Below, one piece after another: positions 9,240 through 19,318 of a stretch of 64,000 nt of DNA. The stretch is from Candidatus Dormiibacterota bacterium. GTDB lineage: Bacteria > Chloroflexota > Dormibacteria > Aeolococcales > Aeolococcaceae. The notes under the pieces are model-generated. The model was not told the DNA's origin and made no database searches. It saw only the letters and a program-made list of their open reading frames with translations. The stretch is taken from NCBI GenBank assembly GCA_003162415.1, contig PMOL01000006.1, positions 44,983-108,982 on the forward strand, written 5' to 3'. The position numbers and the translations under genes were made by a program. Within the stretch, counting starts at the first letter, position 1; each line of letters opens with the position of its first letter.

Positions 9240-9763
9240 ACAGCAAGCGGCGCGTCGTGTTCGGCTGCGCGGTCGCGTTGCTCGTCGCCGGCTGCGGCGC
9301 ATCCCAGTCGCCTGCGAAGGCGCCTCAGCAGGTCACCGCATCGGGTGGCCCGACGCTCACGGGGAAGGTTGTGAGTATCACGTCATTCCACGGCCATCCT
9401 GTTGTCCTGATCTTCTGGGCGTCGTGGTGCGGGCCCTGCCATGATGAGCAACCAGCGTTGAACACCGCATATGCGACATGGTCGCCACGTGGCGTTGTGT
9501 TCCTCGGCATCGACCTCCGCGATACGACCACTCCCGCCCTGGCGTTTGAAAGAGAGCTCAAGGTGCCGTATCCCAGCATCGTCGACACCAACGCAACCCT
9601 TGCGGTCGATTACCGGATCCCGTCGGCGCCCGCGTTGATCTTCCTCGATGCCAAGGGAAAGGTCGGCGATGTCGTGCTCGGCGCGCTGGGGACCATGACC
9701 TCCGCTGATTTCAACGCCGAGATCGCAAAGCTCCTGGGCACCGCGAACACGGGCAGCGCGTAG
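9236..9763 (+). CDS. thioredoxin-like lipoprotein (TlpA/ResA type)
   Basis: 175 residues from GTG 9236, which overlaps the ctaG stop. The N-terminus is a lipoprotein signal ending LLVAGCGAS. The thioredoxin fold has FWASWCGPCHDEQP with the active CxxC and a cis-Pro region (RIPSAPALIFLD). Extracytoplasmic proteins of this kind keep the CuA cysteines of subunit II or heme-binding CxxCH sites reduced. Placement between ctaG and ctaB argues for oxidase maturation. Confidence 0.85.
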   Translation: MNSKRRVVFGCAVALLVAGCGASQSPAKAPQQVTASGGPTLTGKVVSITSFHGHPVVLIFWASWCGPCHDEQPALNTAYATWSPRGVVFLGIDLRDTTTPALAFERELKVPYPSIVDTNATLAVDYRIPSAPALIFLDAKGKVGDVVLGALGTMTSADFNAEIAKLLGTANTGSA

Positions 9764-9771
9764 GAGAGGGT

Positions 9772-10713
9772 ATGCAGACCAGCGCAGACATCGTCCTGAG
9801 CCCACCGGATGCCATCGCCGCGTCCGGCGTTGCTCGCACACGCTCGACGCAGGTCCGCGCCACCGCTCGTGACTACATCAGCCTGGCCAAGCCCCGGATC
9901 ATCGTGCTGCTGCTCATCACTGAAGTTGCGACCATGGTCATCGCCGCTCGTGGCATCCCCTCGCTTGCGCTGCTCTTCTGGGCCGCGCTCGGCGGTGCGC
10001 TAGCGTCGGGTGGCTCGGGCGCAATCAATTGCTGGTACGACCGCGATATCGACCGGGTTATGGCGAGGACCTGCAGCCGCCCGCTCCCGTCCGGCCGGAT
10101 CCTTCCGTGGCAGGCGCTGACCTTCGGCGTCTCGCTGATCGCCGCATCGGTCCTCGTCTTCAGCCTGGCCGTGAACACACTGGCAGCCGCGCTGGCACTC
10201 GCGGGGGGCCTGTTCTACGTCTTCATCTACACGATGCTGCTCAAGCGCAGAACGCCGCTCAACATCGTCATCGGCGGAGCCGCCGGTGCGTTCCCACCAC
10301 TGGTCGGGTGGGCCGCCGTGACCGGGACCGTCGGCTGGCTTGCATTCGTGCTCTTCGCGCTGGTATTCCTGTGGACGCCGCCGCACTTCTGGTCGCTCGC
10401 ACTGCTCCTACGGCGCGACTACCGCAACGCGAGCGTGCCAATGCTCCCGGGAATCATCGGGACGGCCCGGACTCACCGGCGGATCCTGCTGTACCTGCTC
10501 GCGCTGATCACTGCGAGCCTGCTCCCTGGGCTCACGCTCGGCATCGGCTACAGCATCGGCGCCGTCTTGCTCGGCGGCTGCTACCTTGCGCTCGCGCTCT
10601 GGGCTCGCGCCAAAGGCTCATCCCACGCGGCGGCAGTGCTGTTCCACTACTCGCTGGCCTACCTCGCCCTGATCTTCGTGGTGGGCGCGGTCACCGCAGT
10701 GGTGCTGGGCTAG
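9772..10713 (+). CDS. ctaB: protoheme IX farnesyltransferase
   Basis: 313 residues of the UbiA prenyltransferase superfamily with about nine membrane helices. The first Asp-rich motif NCWYDRDIDRVMARTCSRPLP and the second loop RRDYRNASVPML are the heme O synthase signatures; it adds a farnesyl group to heme b. It closes the oxidase operon and implies a heme O or heme A oxidase. No ctaA (heme A synthase) is seen in the window. Confidence 0.95.
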   Translation: MQTSADIVLSPPDAIAASGVARTRSTQVRATARDYISLAKPRIIVLLLITEVATMVIAARGIPSLALLFWAALGGALASGGSGAINCWYDRDIDRVMARTCSRPLPSGRILPWQALTFGVSLIAASVLVFSLAVNTLAAALALAGGLFYVFIYTMLLKRRTPLNIVIGGAAGAFPPLVGWAAVTGTVGWLAFVLFALVFLWTPPHFWSLALLLRRDYRNASVPMLPGIIGTARTHRRILLYLLALITASLLPGLTLGIGYSIGAVLLGGCYLALALWARAKGSSHAAAVLFHYSLAYLALIFVVGAVTAVVLG

Positions 10714-10830
10714 CGCGAGAGGGCGACCTCACCCCAAGACCATCCCAGTCCCGGTCGCGGTGAAGATGCTGCCGCGCCGCTCGTCGGCGGCGAATTCGAT
10801 CGCTCCGTCTTGAATGCGCCGACGGCCAGC

Positions 10831-10852
10831 CCGGCTCCCGGTTCGGAGCCGG
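10831..10852. terminator. hairpin between convergent ctaB and the ABC binding-protein gene
   Basis: CCGGCTCC, a six-base loop, then GGAGCCGG: a perfect 8-bp stem between two convergent genes. No T run follows on either strand, so it may be a bidirectional factor-assisted terminator. Confidence 0.45.
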
Positions 10853-10875
10853 ACCGGCCGTGCGCGATGAGAGTA

Positions 10876-12264
10876 CTAGTGACCGAGAGCGGTCGTGGCC
10901 TGCGTGTCCATGGTCGACTCGAGCGTCGAAACGTTCGAAGACGTTGGGTTCTGCAGGAACTGGAGCAGGTCGGCCCACATATGCGGCTCCCAACTTCCCT
11001 GGAGGTCGTCGAGGCTGAAGACGAAGCTGCTCGCGCTGACCAGCGCCTGTGCATCGGCCTGGGTCACGGGATCCGGGTACGCGCTCGACTTGACCTGGTT
11101 GTTCGGGCTTGCGAAGCCGCCGAGGTGCGCCCAGATTGTGCCGCCCTCGGGACCGGCGAGGTACTTGATAAGGGCTGTCGACTGCGGGGTCGCAGTCAGC
11201 TGCATCGCCACGTCGCCGGCGCCCTGGATCGCGGAGTTGTTTGCGCTATCTGCTGCCGGCGCCGGGAATGGGAAGAAGTCGAAGCACGGGGTCTTCGAGG
11301 CGTCTGCTGTGCACGCGGCGCTGCCAGTGCCGGTCGTGCCCGGCGCGTAGTTGGAAGAGTTGCCCGTGATCTCGCTGACCACGAAGTCACCCTCGAACAC
11401 CATGGCGGCCTTCGGCTGTGTGGGTGGTTTCGGGAAGACCTTGTCCACGCATGCGGGATATGCATTGGAAAGCGACCCCGAGAGGCCACCGACCAGATAC
11501 GAGGGCTGGCTGAAGAGCTGACCCAGCGTGGTGAACGCTGTGGTCACTGTCGGATCGTTCCACTTGAGAGTGTGCGTCGCTAGCTTGTTGTAGTCAGCTG
11601 CGCCGGCGGTCTTGAGATACACGTTCTGCCACATGTCGGCGACCGGCCAGCCGACGTCGGTGCAGAGCGAGAACGGCGTGGTGCCAGCCGCCTTCAGCTG
11701 TGCCGCGTCGGTGAGCAGCTGTTCCCACGTCGTGGGCGGCGACGAGATGCCTGCCGCGGTGAACAGCGCGGGGTTGTACCAGATGGTGTTCTTGTTGGCG
11801 CCCTTGAACCACACGCCGTACTGCTTGCCGTTGTAGCTGGCGAGCGTGTTCCAGGCTGTGCCGAAGTTGGACGTCAGACCGCCCAGGACGCTTGTGAGGT
11901 CCTTGATCGAACCACCCTTGGCGAGCACGTCGAGGGTGCCCGGGTCCGGAACGAGCGCCACATCCGGTGGCGAACCGCCCGACACCGCCGCAGTCAGGGC
12001 AGTATCCATGTTGTTGCCCTTGCCCTGGTAGTTCACGGTGATACCGGTTTCGGCTGTGAACGGAGCCAGCGCAGCCAGGAAGTCCTGCTGCTCCTGTGCG
12101 GTCCATTCGGCCCAGACCGTCACCGAGCCGCCGATCTTCCCGCTCGATGAGCTGGAACTCGCAGATGGTGATGTCGCGTTTGACGTCGAACCGCAAGCGG
12201 TCGCGATTCCCAGGACTCCGGCCGTCACCACCGCCAGCTTGCCCAGCGTGCTGACTTGCGTCAT
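10876..12264 (-). CDS. carbohydrate ABC transporter substrate-binding lipoprotein
   Basis: 462 residues. A lipoprotein signal (GVLGIATACGST) and a Ser-rich linker lead into a family 1 solute-binding domain that starts GSVTVWAEWTAQEQQDFLAALAPF, as in alpha-glucoside or maltose binding proteins. ATG 12264 is chosen because AGGAGG (complement of 12271-12276) lies 6 bases upstream; a GTG at 12279 is possible but lies within that ribosome site. It is divergent from the two permease genes of the same transporter. Confidence 0.9.
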   Translation of the reverse strand: MTQVSTLGKLAVVTAGVLGIATACGSTSNATSPSASSSSSSGKIGGSVTVWAEWTAQEQQDFLAALAPFTAETGITVNYQGKGNNMDTALTAAVSGGSPPDVALVPDPGTLDVLAKGGSIKDLTSVLGGLTSNFGTAWNTLASYNGKQYGVWFKGANKNTIWYNPALFTAAGISSPPTTWEQLLTDAAQLKAAGTTPFSLCTDVGWPVADMWQNVYLKTAGAADYNKLATHTLKWNDPTVTTAFTTLGQLFSQPSYLVGGLSGSLSNAYPACVDKVFPKPPTQPKAAMVFEGDFVVSEITGNSSNYAPGTTGTGSAACTADASKTPCFDFFPFPAPAADSANNSAIQGAGDVAMQLTATPQSTALIKYLAGPEGGTIWAHLGGFASPNNQVKSSAYPDPVTQADAQALVSASSFVFSLDDLQGSWEPHMWADLLQFLQNPTSSNVSTLESTMDTQATTALGH

Positions 12265-12401
12265 ATAGATCCTCCTCACAGGGACATGCGTCGAACGTCC
12301 CCTGGCGAGGCAGTTCGTAATGGACCGGTGTACTCCACCTGTCCGGGAAACGCAACTGCATCAGCTCGTTCTCATACCAATGGGTGAGGCGACGCACCGG
12401 G

Positions 12402-12430
12402 TTGCGGTCTCCCGTCCGTGGACGTAGGAT
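12402..12430 (+). promoter_or_regulatory. promoter of the sugar permease operon
   Basis: TTGCGG at 12402-12407, a 17-base spacer and TAGGAT at 12425-12430, 26 bases before the GTG start. A weaker leftward match (TTGCGT, 17 bases, TACACC; complement of 12327-12355) could serve the binding-protein gene. Confidence 0.5.
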
Positions 12431-12456
12431 CACCGGCACTGTGGTGAGGGCCTAAC

Positions 12457-13899
12457 GTGGCGGTTGCTGCTCCGACCTCTGACTCCGCTCGGGCTGAGCC
12501 CGTGGGAGAAATCCTCCCGACGACGAGCAAGCACGCGGGCGGCGGCGGTTTCCGCAGTCACCTGGGATCGCTCCTCTTCCTGGCGCCAGGAGCCGTCTGG
12601 CTGGCTCTGATCGTCGTGTACCCGCTGATCGCCACGGTGATCCGTAGCCTGTTCGACGCCAGTGGTCAGAACTTCATCGCCCTCGGCAACTACAAGGCGA
12701 TCTTCTCGACGACTGAGATCATCGTCGCGCTGAAGAACAACGTGGTGTGGGTGGTGCTCTTTCCGTTCCTGGTCACGTTCTTCGGTCTGGTCTTCGCCGT
12801 GCTCACCGAGCGGATCCGCTGGTCGACAGCCTTCAAGACCATCGTCTTCATGCCCCTCGTCTTCAGTGCGACAGCGGCCGGTCTGACCTGGGCATCGATC
12901 TTCTTCATCGACCCGCATACGGGGATGGTGAACGCGGCGATCCAGGGTACCGCCAACGCGATCAACCCTCCGGGGCTCTACCCGATCGACCCGGCCAGCG
13001 GTCAGACCGTGTCCAGCCTCGCTGCTACGGGGGTGCAGCTCGGGCCGTCCGGCTCCCTGGAGAGCAAGACGACGGTGAGCCCGGGAAGCACTGTTCAGCT
13101 CGGGATGATCGCCATCGCTCCGACCACACTCCAGGCGAACGGAGCCGTCCCGGCGGTCGCACCCACAGCGTCGTCGGGAGCGATCACGGGGCTGGTATGG
13201 CGCGACTTCTCTCCGACGCATCCACTGGTTCGTGGACAGGTGTTCCCCGACGAAGACGGCATTCCCGGGTTGAAGCTCGCGCTGCTGAACGGGAGCGGTT
13301 CTTCCGTTGCCACGGCCACAACGGCCAAGAACGGCACCTTCACATTCGCCAATCCCGGATCTGGCAACTACCGTGTGCAGATCACGGCCAACAACTTCGG
13401 CGCGGGCTTCAACGGCATCTTCTTCCTCGGCACGCAGTCGCTCACTCCGACGAGCTCGCTGAGCCCGACGTTGCAGGCGATCTTCAGCCTGCCGATCGTC
13501 GACATCGCGATGATCATCGCCTACCTCTGGATCTGGGCAGGCTTCGCGATGGTGGTTATCGGCGCCGGGCTCGCGGCCTTGAATCGCGAGGTACTCGAGG
13601 CCGCGCAGATCGATGGTGCCAGTGAGTGGCAGACGCTGCGCCGGGTGACGGTTCCCATGCTGGCGCCGGTGCTCGTCGTGGTCTTCGTCACGATGCTGAT
13701 CAACGTCCTCAAGATCTTCGACATCATCCTCAACATGCCCGCGCCTTCATCGCAGAGCGGTGCGGCAACCCTCGCGGTCAACATGTACTACGACTTCTCG
13801 ACTGCCACGGGGCAGGGCCTGGCCGCTGCGCTGGCGGTGGTGCTGTTTGTCCTGGTCATTCCCGCCATGCTGTTCAACCTCAAGAGGATTCGCGGATGA
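12457..13899 (+). CDS. carbohydrate ABC transporter permease (MalF-like) with a large inserted domain
   Basis: 480 residues, against about 300 for the family. Residues 40-150 carry the first membrane helices. Residues 152-345 are a non-membrane insert, Gly/Ser/Thr-rich, with an SdrB/carboxypeptidase-regulatory-like beta-sandwich signature at about 242-312 (DGIPGLKLAL...KNGTFTF...GNYRVQI). The remaining helices and the ATPase-coupling EAA loop (EAAQIDGASEWQTLRRVTVP) follow. The insert sits on the external side, where E. coli MalF has its P2 loop. GTG 12457 has GAGGG 6 bases upstream. Confidence 0.88.
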   Translation: MAVAAPTSDSARAEPVGEILPTTSKHAGGGGFRSHLGSLLFLAPGAVWLALIVVYPLIATVIRSLFDASGQNFIALGNYKAIFSTTEIIVALKNNVVWVVLFPFLVTFFGLVFAVLTERIRWSTAFKTIVFMPLVFSATAAGLTWASIFFIDPHTGMVNAAIQGTANAINPPGLYPIDPASGQTVSSLAATGVQLGPSGSLESKTTVSPGSTVQLGMIAIAPTTLQANGAVPAVAPTASSGAITGLVWRDFSPTHPLVRGQVFPDEDGIPGLKLALLNGSGSSVATATTAKNGTFTFANPGSGNYRVQITANNFGAGFNGIFFLGTQSLTPTSSLSPTLQAIFSLPIVDIAMIIAYLWIWAGFAMVVIGAGLAALNREVLEAAQIDGASEWQTLRRVTVPMLAPVLVVVFVTMLINVLKIFDIILNMPAPSSQSGAATLAVNMYYDFSTATGQGLAAALAVVLFVLVIPAMLFNLKRIRG

Positions 13900-14813
13900 G
13901 TGTGCAGGCCGCATCGATGCCGGTGGCTGCTCAACCGAAGAAGCAGGGTTTCCGGGTGCGCCCGTCGCGCATTCTGATCAACGTCGTCCTTGCGGCGATC
14001 GCGATTTTCTGGCTCGTGCCCACGATCGGGATCGCGATCATCTCGCTGCGCCCCAACAGCTCCTTCCAGCAGTCCGGGTGGTGGACGGTGTTCACGGCCC
14101 CTGCGCAGTTGACGTTCAGCAACTACCAGCAACTGTTCTCGGCGGGTTTCAGGGCAGGAGGCGTGCTCGACTCGCTGACCACCTCCATCGCCATCACCGT
14201 GCCGGTCACCATCCTGGTCACGCTGATCTCGAGCCTCACCGCGTACTCGCTGGTGTTCGGCAGATGGCGCGGGCGGACGGTGGTCTTCCTGCTCATCGTT
14301 GCGATGCTCGTGCTGCCACTGCAGATGGCATTGATTCCAGTCGCCAGTCTCTACAAGGTGTTCGACACTACGACCGGCCTGCAGGTGTTCGGCTCGGTGA
14401 TCGGCGCGATCATCTTTCACGTGGCGTTCGGGCTGCCGTTCGGGATCTTCCTGATGCGCAATTTCTATTCGGGCATCCCGCACGACCTGCTCGAAGCTGG
14501 ACGGATCGATGGAGCAGGGGAGTGGACCCTCTTCCGCAAGGTGGTCATGCCAATCGGGATCCCCGCACTCGCTTCGCTTGCCATCTTCCAGTTCATCTGG
14601 GTGTGGAACGACCTGCTCGTCGCCCTGATCTTCCTGTCGGGCAATACGCATCAAACGTTGACGCTGTTCCTGTACGGACAGACACGGGCGCTCTCATCCA
14701 ACTACTGGATCATCTCCACAGGGGCGATGATCTCGATCATTATCCCGTTGATCGTGTTCTTTGCCTTCCAGCGATATTTCGTCCGAGGCGTGCTCGCCGG
14801 GGCGGTCAAATGA
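13896..14813 (+). CDS. carbohydrate ABC transporter permease (MalG-like)
   Basis: 305 residues with six membrane helices and the EAA loop EAGRIDGAGEWTLFRKVVMP. It pairs with the MalF-like permease, whose stop overlaps its ATG, and AGAGG lies 8 bases before the start. The longer open frame reaching back to 13626 is inside the upstream gene and is not used. Confidence 0.92.
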   Translation: MSVQAASMPVAAQPKKQGFRVRPSRILINVVLAAIAIFWLVPTIGIAIISLRPNSSFQQSGWWTVFTAPAQLTFSNYQQLFSAGFRAGGVLDSLTTSIAITVPVTILVTLISSLTAYSLVFGRWRGRTVVFLLIVAMLVLPLQMALIPVASLYKVFDTTTGLQVFGSVIGAIIFHVAFGLPFGIFLMRNFYSGIPHDLLEAGRIDGAGEWTLFRKVVMPIGIPALASLAIFQFIWVWNDLLVALIFLSGNTHQTLTLFLYGQTRALSSNYWIISTGAMISIIIPLIVFFAFQRYFVRGVLAGAVK

Positions 14814-14823
14814 GGAGCGTGTC

Positions 14824-15969
<1,146 letters not shown>

Positions 15970-15979
15970 TCCGGTGGGG

Positions 15980-16007
15980 TTTGGCGACCCCGATATTGTG
16001 CTACAAT
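15980..16007 (+). promoter_or_regulatory. extended -10 promoter before the small zinc-ribbon gene
   Basis: TTTGGC at 15980-15985, a 16-base spacer, and TACAAT at 16002-16007 preceded by TG at 15999-16000. Its 34 bases to the ATG leave a short leader with GGAG. Confidence 0.5.
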
Positions 16008-16041
16008 CTGCTACAGGATCAATCCCCCTGGAGCAATTGTG

Positions 16042-16194
16042 ATGACATCAGTATTCTGGCTCACGCTGCGCGCCCTCTACGAGATGGAGACCGGGCGCCC
16101 GTGCCGTTCCTGCGGCGAGCCCATCTCCCACCGTGACGCGTTCGGAACCAGTGAAGGCGTCTGCCGTCGCTGCCGCGATCGCGCGGAGGTCTAA
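16042..16194 (+). CDS. small zinc-ribbon protein, 50 residues
   Basis: A short gene with its own promoter and ribosome site (GGAG at 16030-16033, 8 bases before ATG). The product has PCRSCGEPI and VCRRCRDR, two CxxC knuckles 20 residues apart, as in minimal zinc ribbons. The rest is basic. It may bind nucleic acid or a partner protein. It lies between the sugar transporter and the GntR regulator; the link is positional only. Confidence 0.6.
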   Translation: MTSVFWLTLRALYEMETGRPCRSCGEPISHRDAFGTSEGVCRRCRDRAEV

Positions 16195-16245
16195 CCCGGC
16201 GAACTCGCAACTGAGCGGGCCGGCTTGGCATCGTCGTTCGCGGCG

Positions 16246-16950
16246 ATGATGCGCCGGCAGACGACCTCACGCGTCGAGACCCTAGAGGACGAAGTCGAGC
16301 GTCAGGTGCTCGACGGGCGGTTCAAGCCCGGGGAGCATCTCGGTGAGATCGCGCTTGCCGAGGAGTTCGATGTCGGGCGGAACACGCTGCGTGCCGCGTT
16401 CGACGGCCTTGTGCGGCGGGGGCTGCTCGTCAAGTCGCGTAACCGCGGCGTCTTCGTGCGGGCGCTGACTGCACATGACCTCGCCGAGATCTACCAACTG
16501 CGAACGGCCCTCGAGGTGCAGGCCGCGCGGATGCTCGCGCTGCGCCGGATGGTGCCCGAAGCCGCTCGAACCGCGCTGACACAGCACCAGCGCCTCGGTC
16601 CGAGCTCATCGCAGCGGGTCGTCGTCGAGGCGGATCTCGCCTTTCACCGTGCGCTGGTCATTGGCACCGGCAACGCCCGCCTCATCCGTGCGCACAAGAA
16701 TCTCGAGATCGAGATCCTGCTCTGCCTGGCGCAGCTGGTACAGGGCTACGCGACGGTGGGTCAGCTCGCCGGCGAGCACGGCGCGCTGCTCGAGGCCATT
16801 GAAAGGGGTCAGACCGCGGCTGCGGAGACGGTCATCCGGCACCACCTCGAGAGCGCCACGTCGTGGCTGGTCGAGCGTGCGTCGGCTCCGGACGACGGCG
16901 TCTATGCGGTCGGCCGCACCGCCGCCAGCGCGTCCAGCGACCTCGGGTAG
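16246..16950 (+). CDS. GntR family transcriptional regulator (FadR/FCD subfamily)
   Basis: About 234 residues: an N-terminal winged helix (RVETLEDEVERQVLDGRFKP, then AEEFDVGRNTLRAAFDGLVRRGLL) and a C-terminal all-helical FCD domain (DLAEIYQLRTALEVQAARML) that binds a carboxylate ligand. ATG 16246 or 16249 is preferred; a TTG at 16225 would add seven residues. It may control the upstream sugar transporter. Its last 49 bases overlap the 3' end of the convergent mgsA gene. Confidence 0.85.
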   Translation: MMRRQTTSRVETLEDEVERQVLDGRFKPGEHLGEIALAEEFDVGRNTLRAAFDGLVRRGLLVKSRNRGVFVRALTAHDLAEIYQLRTALEVQAARMLALRRMVPEAARTALTQHQRLGPSSSQRVVVEADLAFHRALVIGTGNARLIRAHKNLEIEILLCLAQLVQGYATVGQLAGEHGALLEAIERGQTAAAETVIRHHLESATSWLVERASAPDDGVYAVGRTAASASSDLG

Positions 16951-17345
16951 ACCTCGTCGATCAGCGGGCTGGAGAGCACGAAGTCGGCGGTCGCCCGATT
17001 GCATGCCATCGGGATGTTGTGCACCACCGCGATCCGCAGGAGCGCCTTGACGTCGACGTCGTGGGGATGGGGTTCGAGCGGATCCCAGAAGAAGATGATC
17101 ACGTCGATCCTCCCCTCCGCAATCGCCGCCCCAACCTGCTGATCGCCGCCGAGCGGACCCGTCAGAAACCGGTGCACCGGGAGGCCCAGCTCGTTCGCGA
17201 CCATCGCCCCGGTCGTCCCCGTCCCGAGGAGGTCATGACGCGACAGCGTGTCACGGTTGAAGCGCGCCCACTCGAGCATGTCCGCCTTCTTGTTGTCGTG
17301 GGCGATCAGCACGATCTGCTTCCGCCCGGGGCCTGAACGTGACAC
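16902..17345 (-). CDS. mgsA: methylglyoxal synthase
   Basis: 147 residues. IVLIAHDNKK, the phosphate-binding GTGTTG (residues 41-46), GPLGGDQQ (63-70) and FFWDPLEPHPHDVDVKALLR are the full family signature, including the catalytic Asp residues and the His in PHPHD. It turns dihydroxyacetone phosphate into methylglyoxal, an overflow valve beside glycolysis. GTG 17345 is chosen because the conserved strand begins a few residues later; a TAGAGT -10 box lies 7 bases upstream, which implies a leaderless mRNA. Confidence 0.93.
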   Translation of the reverse strand: MSRSGPGRKQIVLIAHDNKKADMLEWARFNRDTLSRHDLLGTGTTGAMVANELGLPVHRFLTGPLGGDQQVGAAIAEGRIDVIIFFWDPLEPHPHDVDVKALLRIAVVHNIPMACNRATADFVLSSPLIDEVYPRSLDALAAVRPTA

Positions 17346-17352
17346 GGCGCCT

Positions 17353-17358
17353 ACTCTA
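17353..17358 (-). promoter_or_regulatory. -10 box of a leaderless mgsA mRNA
   Basis: TAGAGT on the minus strand ends 7 bases before the GTG start. Transcription would begin at or next to the start codon. Confidence 0.4.
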
Positions 17359-17564
17359 TCGCGGTGCCGAGAGTCGCCCGCGGCGCGGCGTTCTTTTCGT
17401 TCCCGAATGCGGGAACCCCAACGCCCTCCGAGTTCGCGCGTCGCTTTCGCGCCGCGTTGCCGGGCAGCCCTGCCAGACTCATGGGGTGAATGAGGCGTCC
17501 TCGACTTCGTGAGCATCGCCGAAGCTGACCGGGCGGATCCAGATCTCGAGCGGATCGTCTGAGC

Positions 17565-19307
17565 GTGGTCACGACCAGCGAAACGGCACCGCGGGGGAGC
17601 TCCACCCGAGGCAGGCGCGGCGACGGCTACAAGTGGGTCGCGCTCTCCAACACGACGGTCGGCGTGCTGCTGGCCACCATCGACGCCTCGATCATGCTGA
17701 TCGCGATGCCCGACATCTTTCGCGGCATCGGTCTCGATCCGCTCGACCCTGCGAACAGCTTCTACCTGCTCTGGATGATCCTCGGCTTCCTCATCGTCAG
17801 CAGCGTACTGGTGGTGGGGCTCGGGCGACTCGGCGACATCGTCGGTCGAGTGCGCATCTACAACCTCGGTTTTGTCATCTACACGGTGGCGTCGCTGCTC
17901 CTGACGATCGACTGGATGACCGGGCCGCCCGGTGCGATCTGGTTGATGATCTTTCGTGTCGTGCAGGGCATCGGCGCCGCCTGCCTCATCGGCAACTCGG
18001 CGGCGATTCTCACCGATGCGTTCCCGGTGAACCAGCGAGGTCTTGCCCTCGGGATCAACAACATCGCGGGCATCAGCGGTGTCTTCATCGGGCTCGTGCT
18101 TGGTGGGCTGCTCGCGCCGATCAACTGGCGGCTGGTGTTCCTCGTCTCGGTCCCGTTCGGAATCTTCGGCACTGTGTGGGCATACCTCAAGCTCGAGGAG
18201 CGCGGCGTGCGTCGCCGGGTTCCCATCGACTGGCTCGGCAACCTGACCTTCGCCATCGGCCTCATCCTGGTGATGATCGGGATCACCTACGGCATCGAAC
18301 CGTACAGGTCCGACCCGATGGGATGGACGAGCCCATTGGTGCTCTCGGCACTTGTGCTCGGCGCCGCGTTCCTCGCCGGTTTCGCACTGGTCGAGAGTCG
18401 CGTCGAGAACCCGATGTTCCGCCTCGGTTTGTTCCGCATTCGGGCGTTCACGTTTGGGACGCTCTCGAGCTTTCTCGCCGCGGTCGGGCGCGGTGGACTC
18501 ATGTTCATGCTGATCATCTGGCTGCAGGGGATCTGGTTACCCGAGCACGGATACAGCTTCACGTCGACGCCGCTCTGGGCGGGCATCTACATGATTCCGC
18601 TGACGGTGGGCTTCCTGCTCGCCGGACCGCTGTCCGGTTTCCTGTCGGATCGATTCGGCTCGCGCCCGTTTGCGACCGGCGGAATGCTCGGCGCGGCGGC
18701 GAGCTTCCTGTTCCTCCAGCTGCTGCCGATCGATTTTCCGTATCAGCTGTTTGCCCTGATCCTCTTCCTCAACGGTCTCTCCATGGGCGCGTTCGCATCA
18801 CCCAACCGCGCGGGCGTGATGAACAGCCTGCCCCCCGGGGACCGCGGCGCTGGGGGCGGAATGAACGCGACCTTCCAGAGCTCGGCGCAGGTGCTCTCGA
18901 TCGGCATCTTCTTCACGCTGATGATCACCGGATTGGCGGCGACCCTGTCGACGACCATGACCTCGGGCCTCGAAGCCCACGGGGTTCCTACGGCGGTGGC
19001 GCTGCACGTAGGTCATCTGCCACCCGTGTCGATCCTGTTCGCGGCCTTCCTCGGATACAACCCGATTCAGTCCCTGGTGGGTGCCCACGTTCTCTCGCAC
19101 CTATCGGCGGCAAATGCGTCGGCACTCACCGGCCGCCAGTTCTTCCCGGAATTGATCTCCGGACCCTTTGCGGCCGGACTCCACCAGGCCTTCACGTTCT
19201 CGCTGGTGGTCTGCCTGGTCGCGGCACTCGCCTCATGGTCACGAGGGAAGCGTGTCGAGCCGGCCCAGCCGGCCATCGAGAGCGGGGTCGGCGCGCCGGA
19301 ACTCTGA
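17565..19307 (+). CDS. MFS drug exporter, DHA2 (14-helix) family
   Basis: 580 residues and about 14 membrane helices. Helix 1 carries TIDASIMLIAMPDI, the DHA2 motif D1, and GLGRLGDIVGRVRIY is the cytoplasmic motif A between helices 2 and 3. These are proton-driven exporters of hydrophobic compounds such as antibiotics. No regulator is adjacent. GTG 17565 is the only start near the first helix; the ribosome site is weak. Confidence 0.88.
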   Translation: MVTTSETAPRGSSTRGRRGDGYKWVALSNTTVGVLLATIDASIMLIAMPDIFRGIGLDPLDPANSFYLLWMILGFLIVSSVLVVGLGRLGDIVGRVRIYNLGFVIYTVASLLLTIDWMTGPPGAIWLMIFRVVQGIGAACLIGNSAAILTDAFPVNQRGLALGINNIAGISGVFIGLVLGGLLAPINWRLVFLVSVPFGIFGTVWAYLKLEERGVRRRVPIDWLGNLTFAIGLILVMIGITYGIEPYRSDPMGWTSPLVLSALVLGAAFLAGFALVESRVENPMFRLGLFRIRAFTFGTLSSFLAAVGRGGLMFMLIIWLQGIWLPEHGYSFTSTPLWAGIYMIPLTVGFLLAGPLSGFLSDRFGSRPFATGGMLGAAASFLFLQLLPIDFPYQLFALILFLNGLSMGAFASPNRAGVMNSLPPGDRGAGGGMNATFQSSAQVLSIGIFFTLMITGLAATLSTTMTSGLEAHGVPTAVALHVGHLPPVSILFAAFLGYNPIQSLVGAHVLSHLSAANASALTGRQFFPELISGPFAAGLHQAFTFSLVVCLVAALASWSRGKRVEPAQPAIESGVGAPEL

Positions 19308-19318
19308 CCCGCGAGCGG

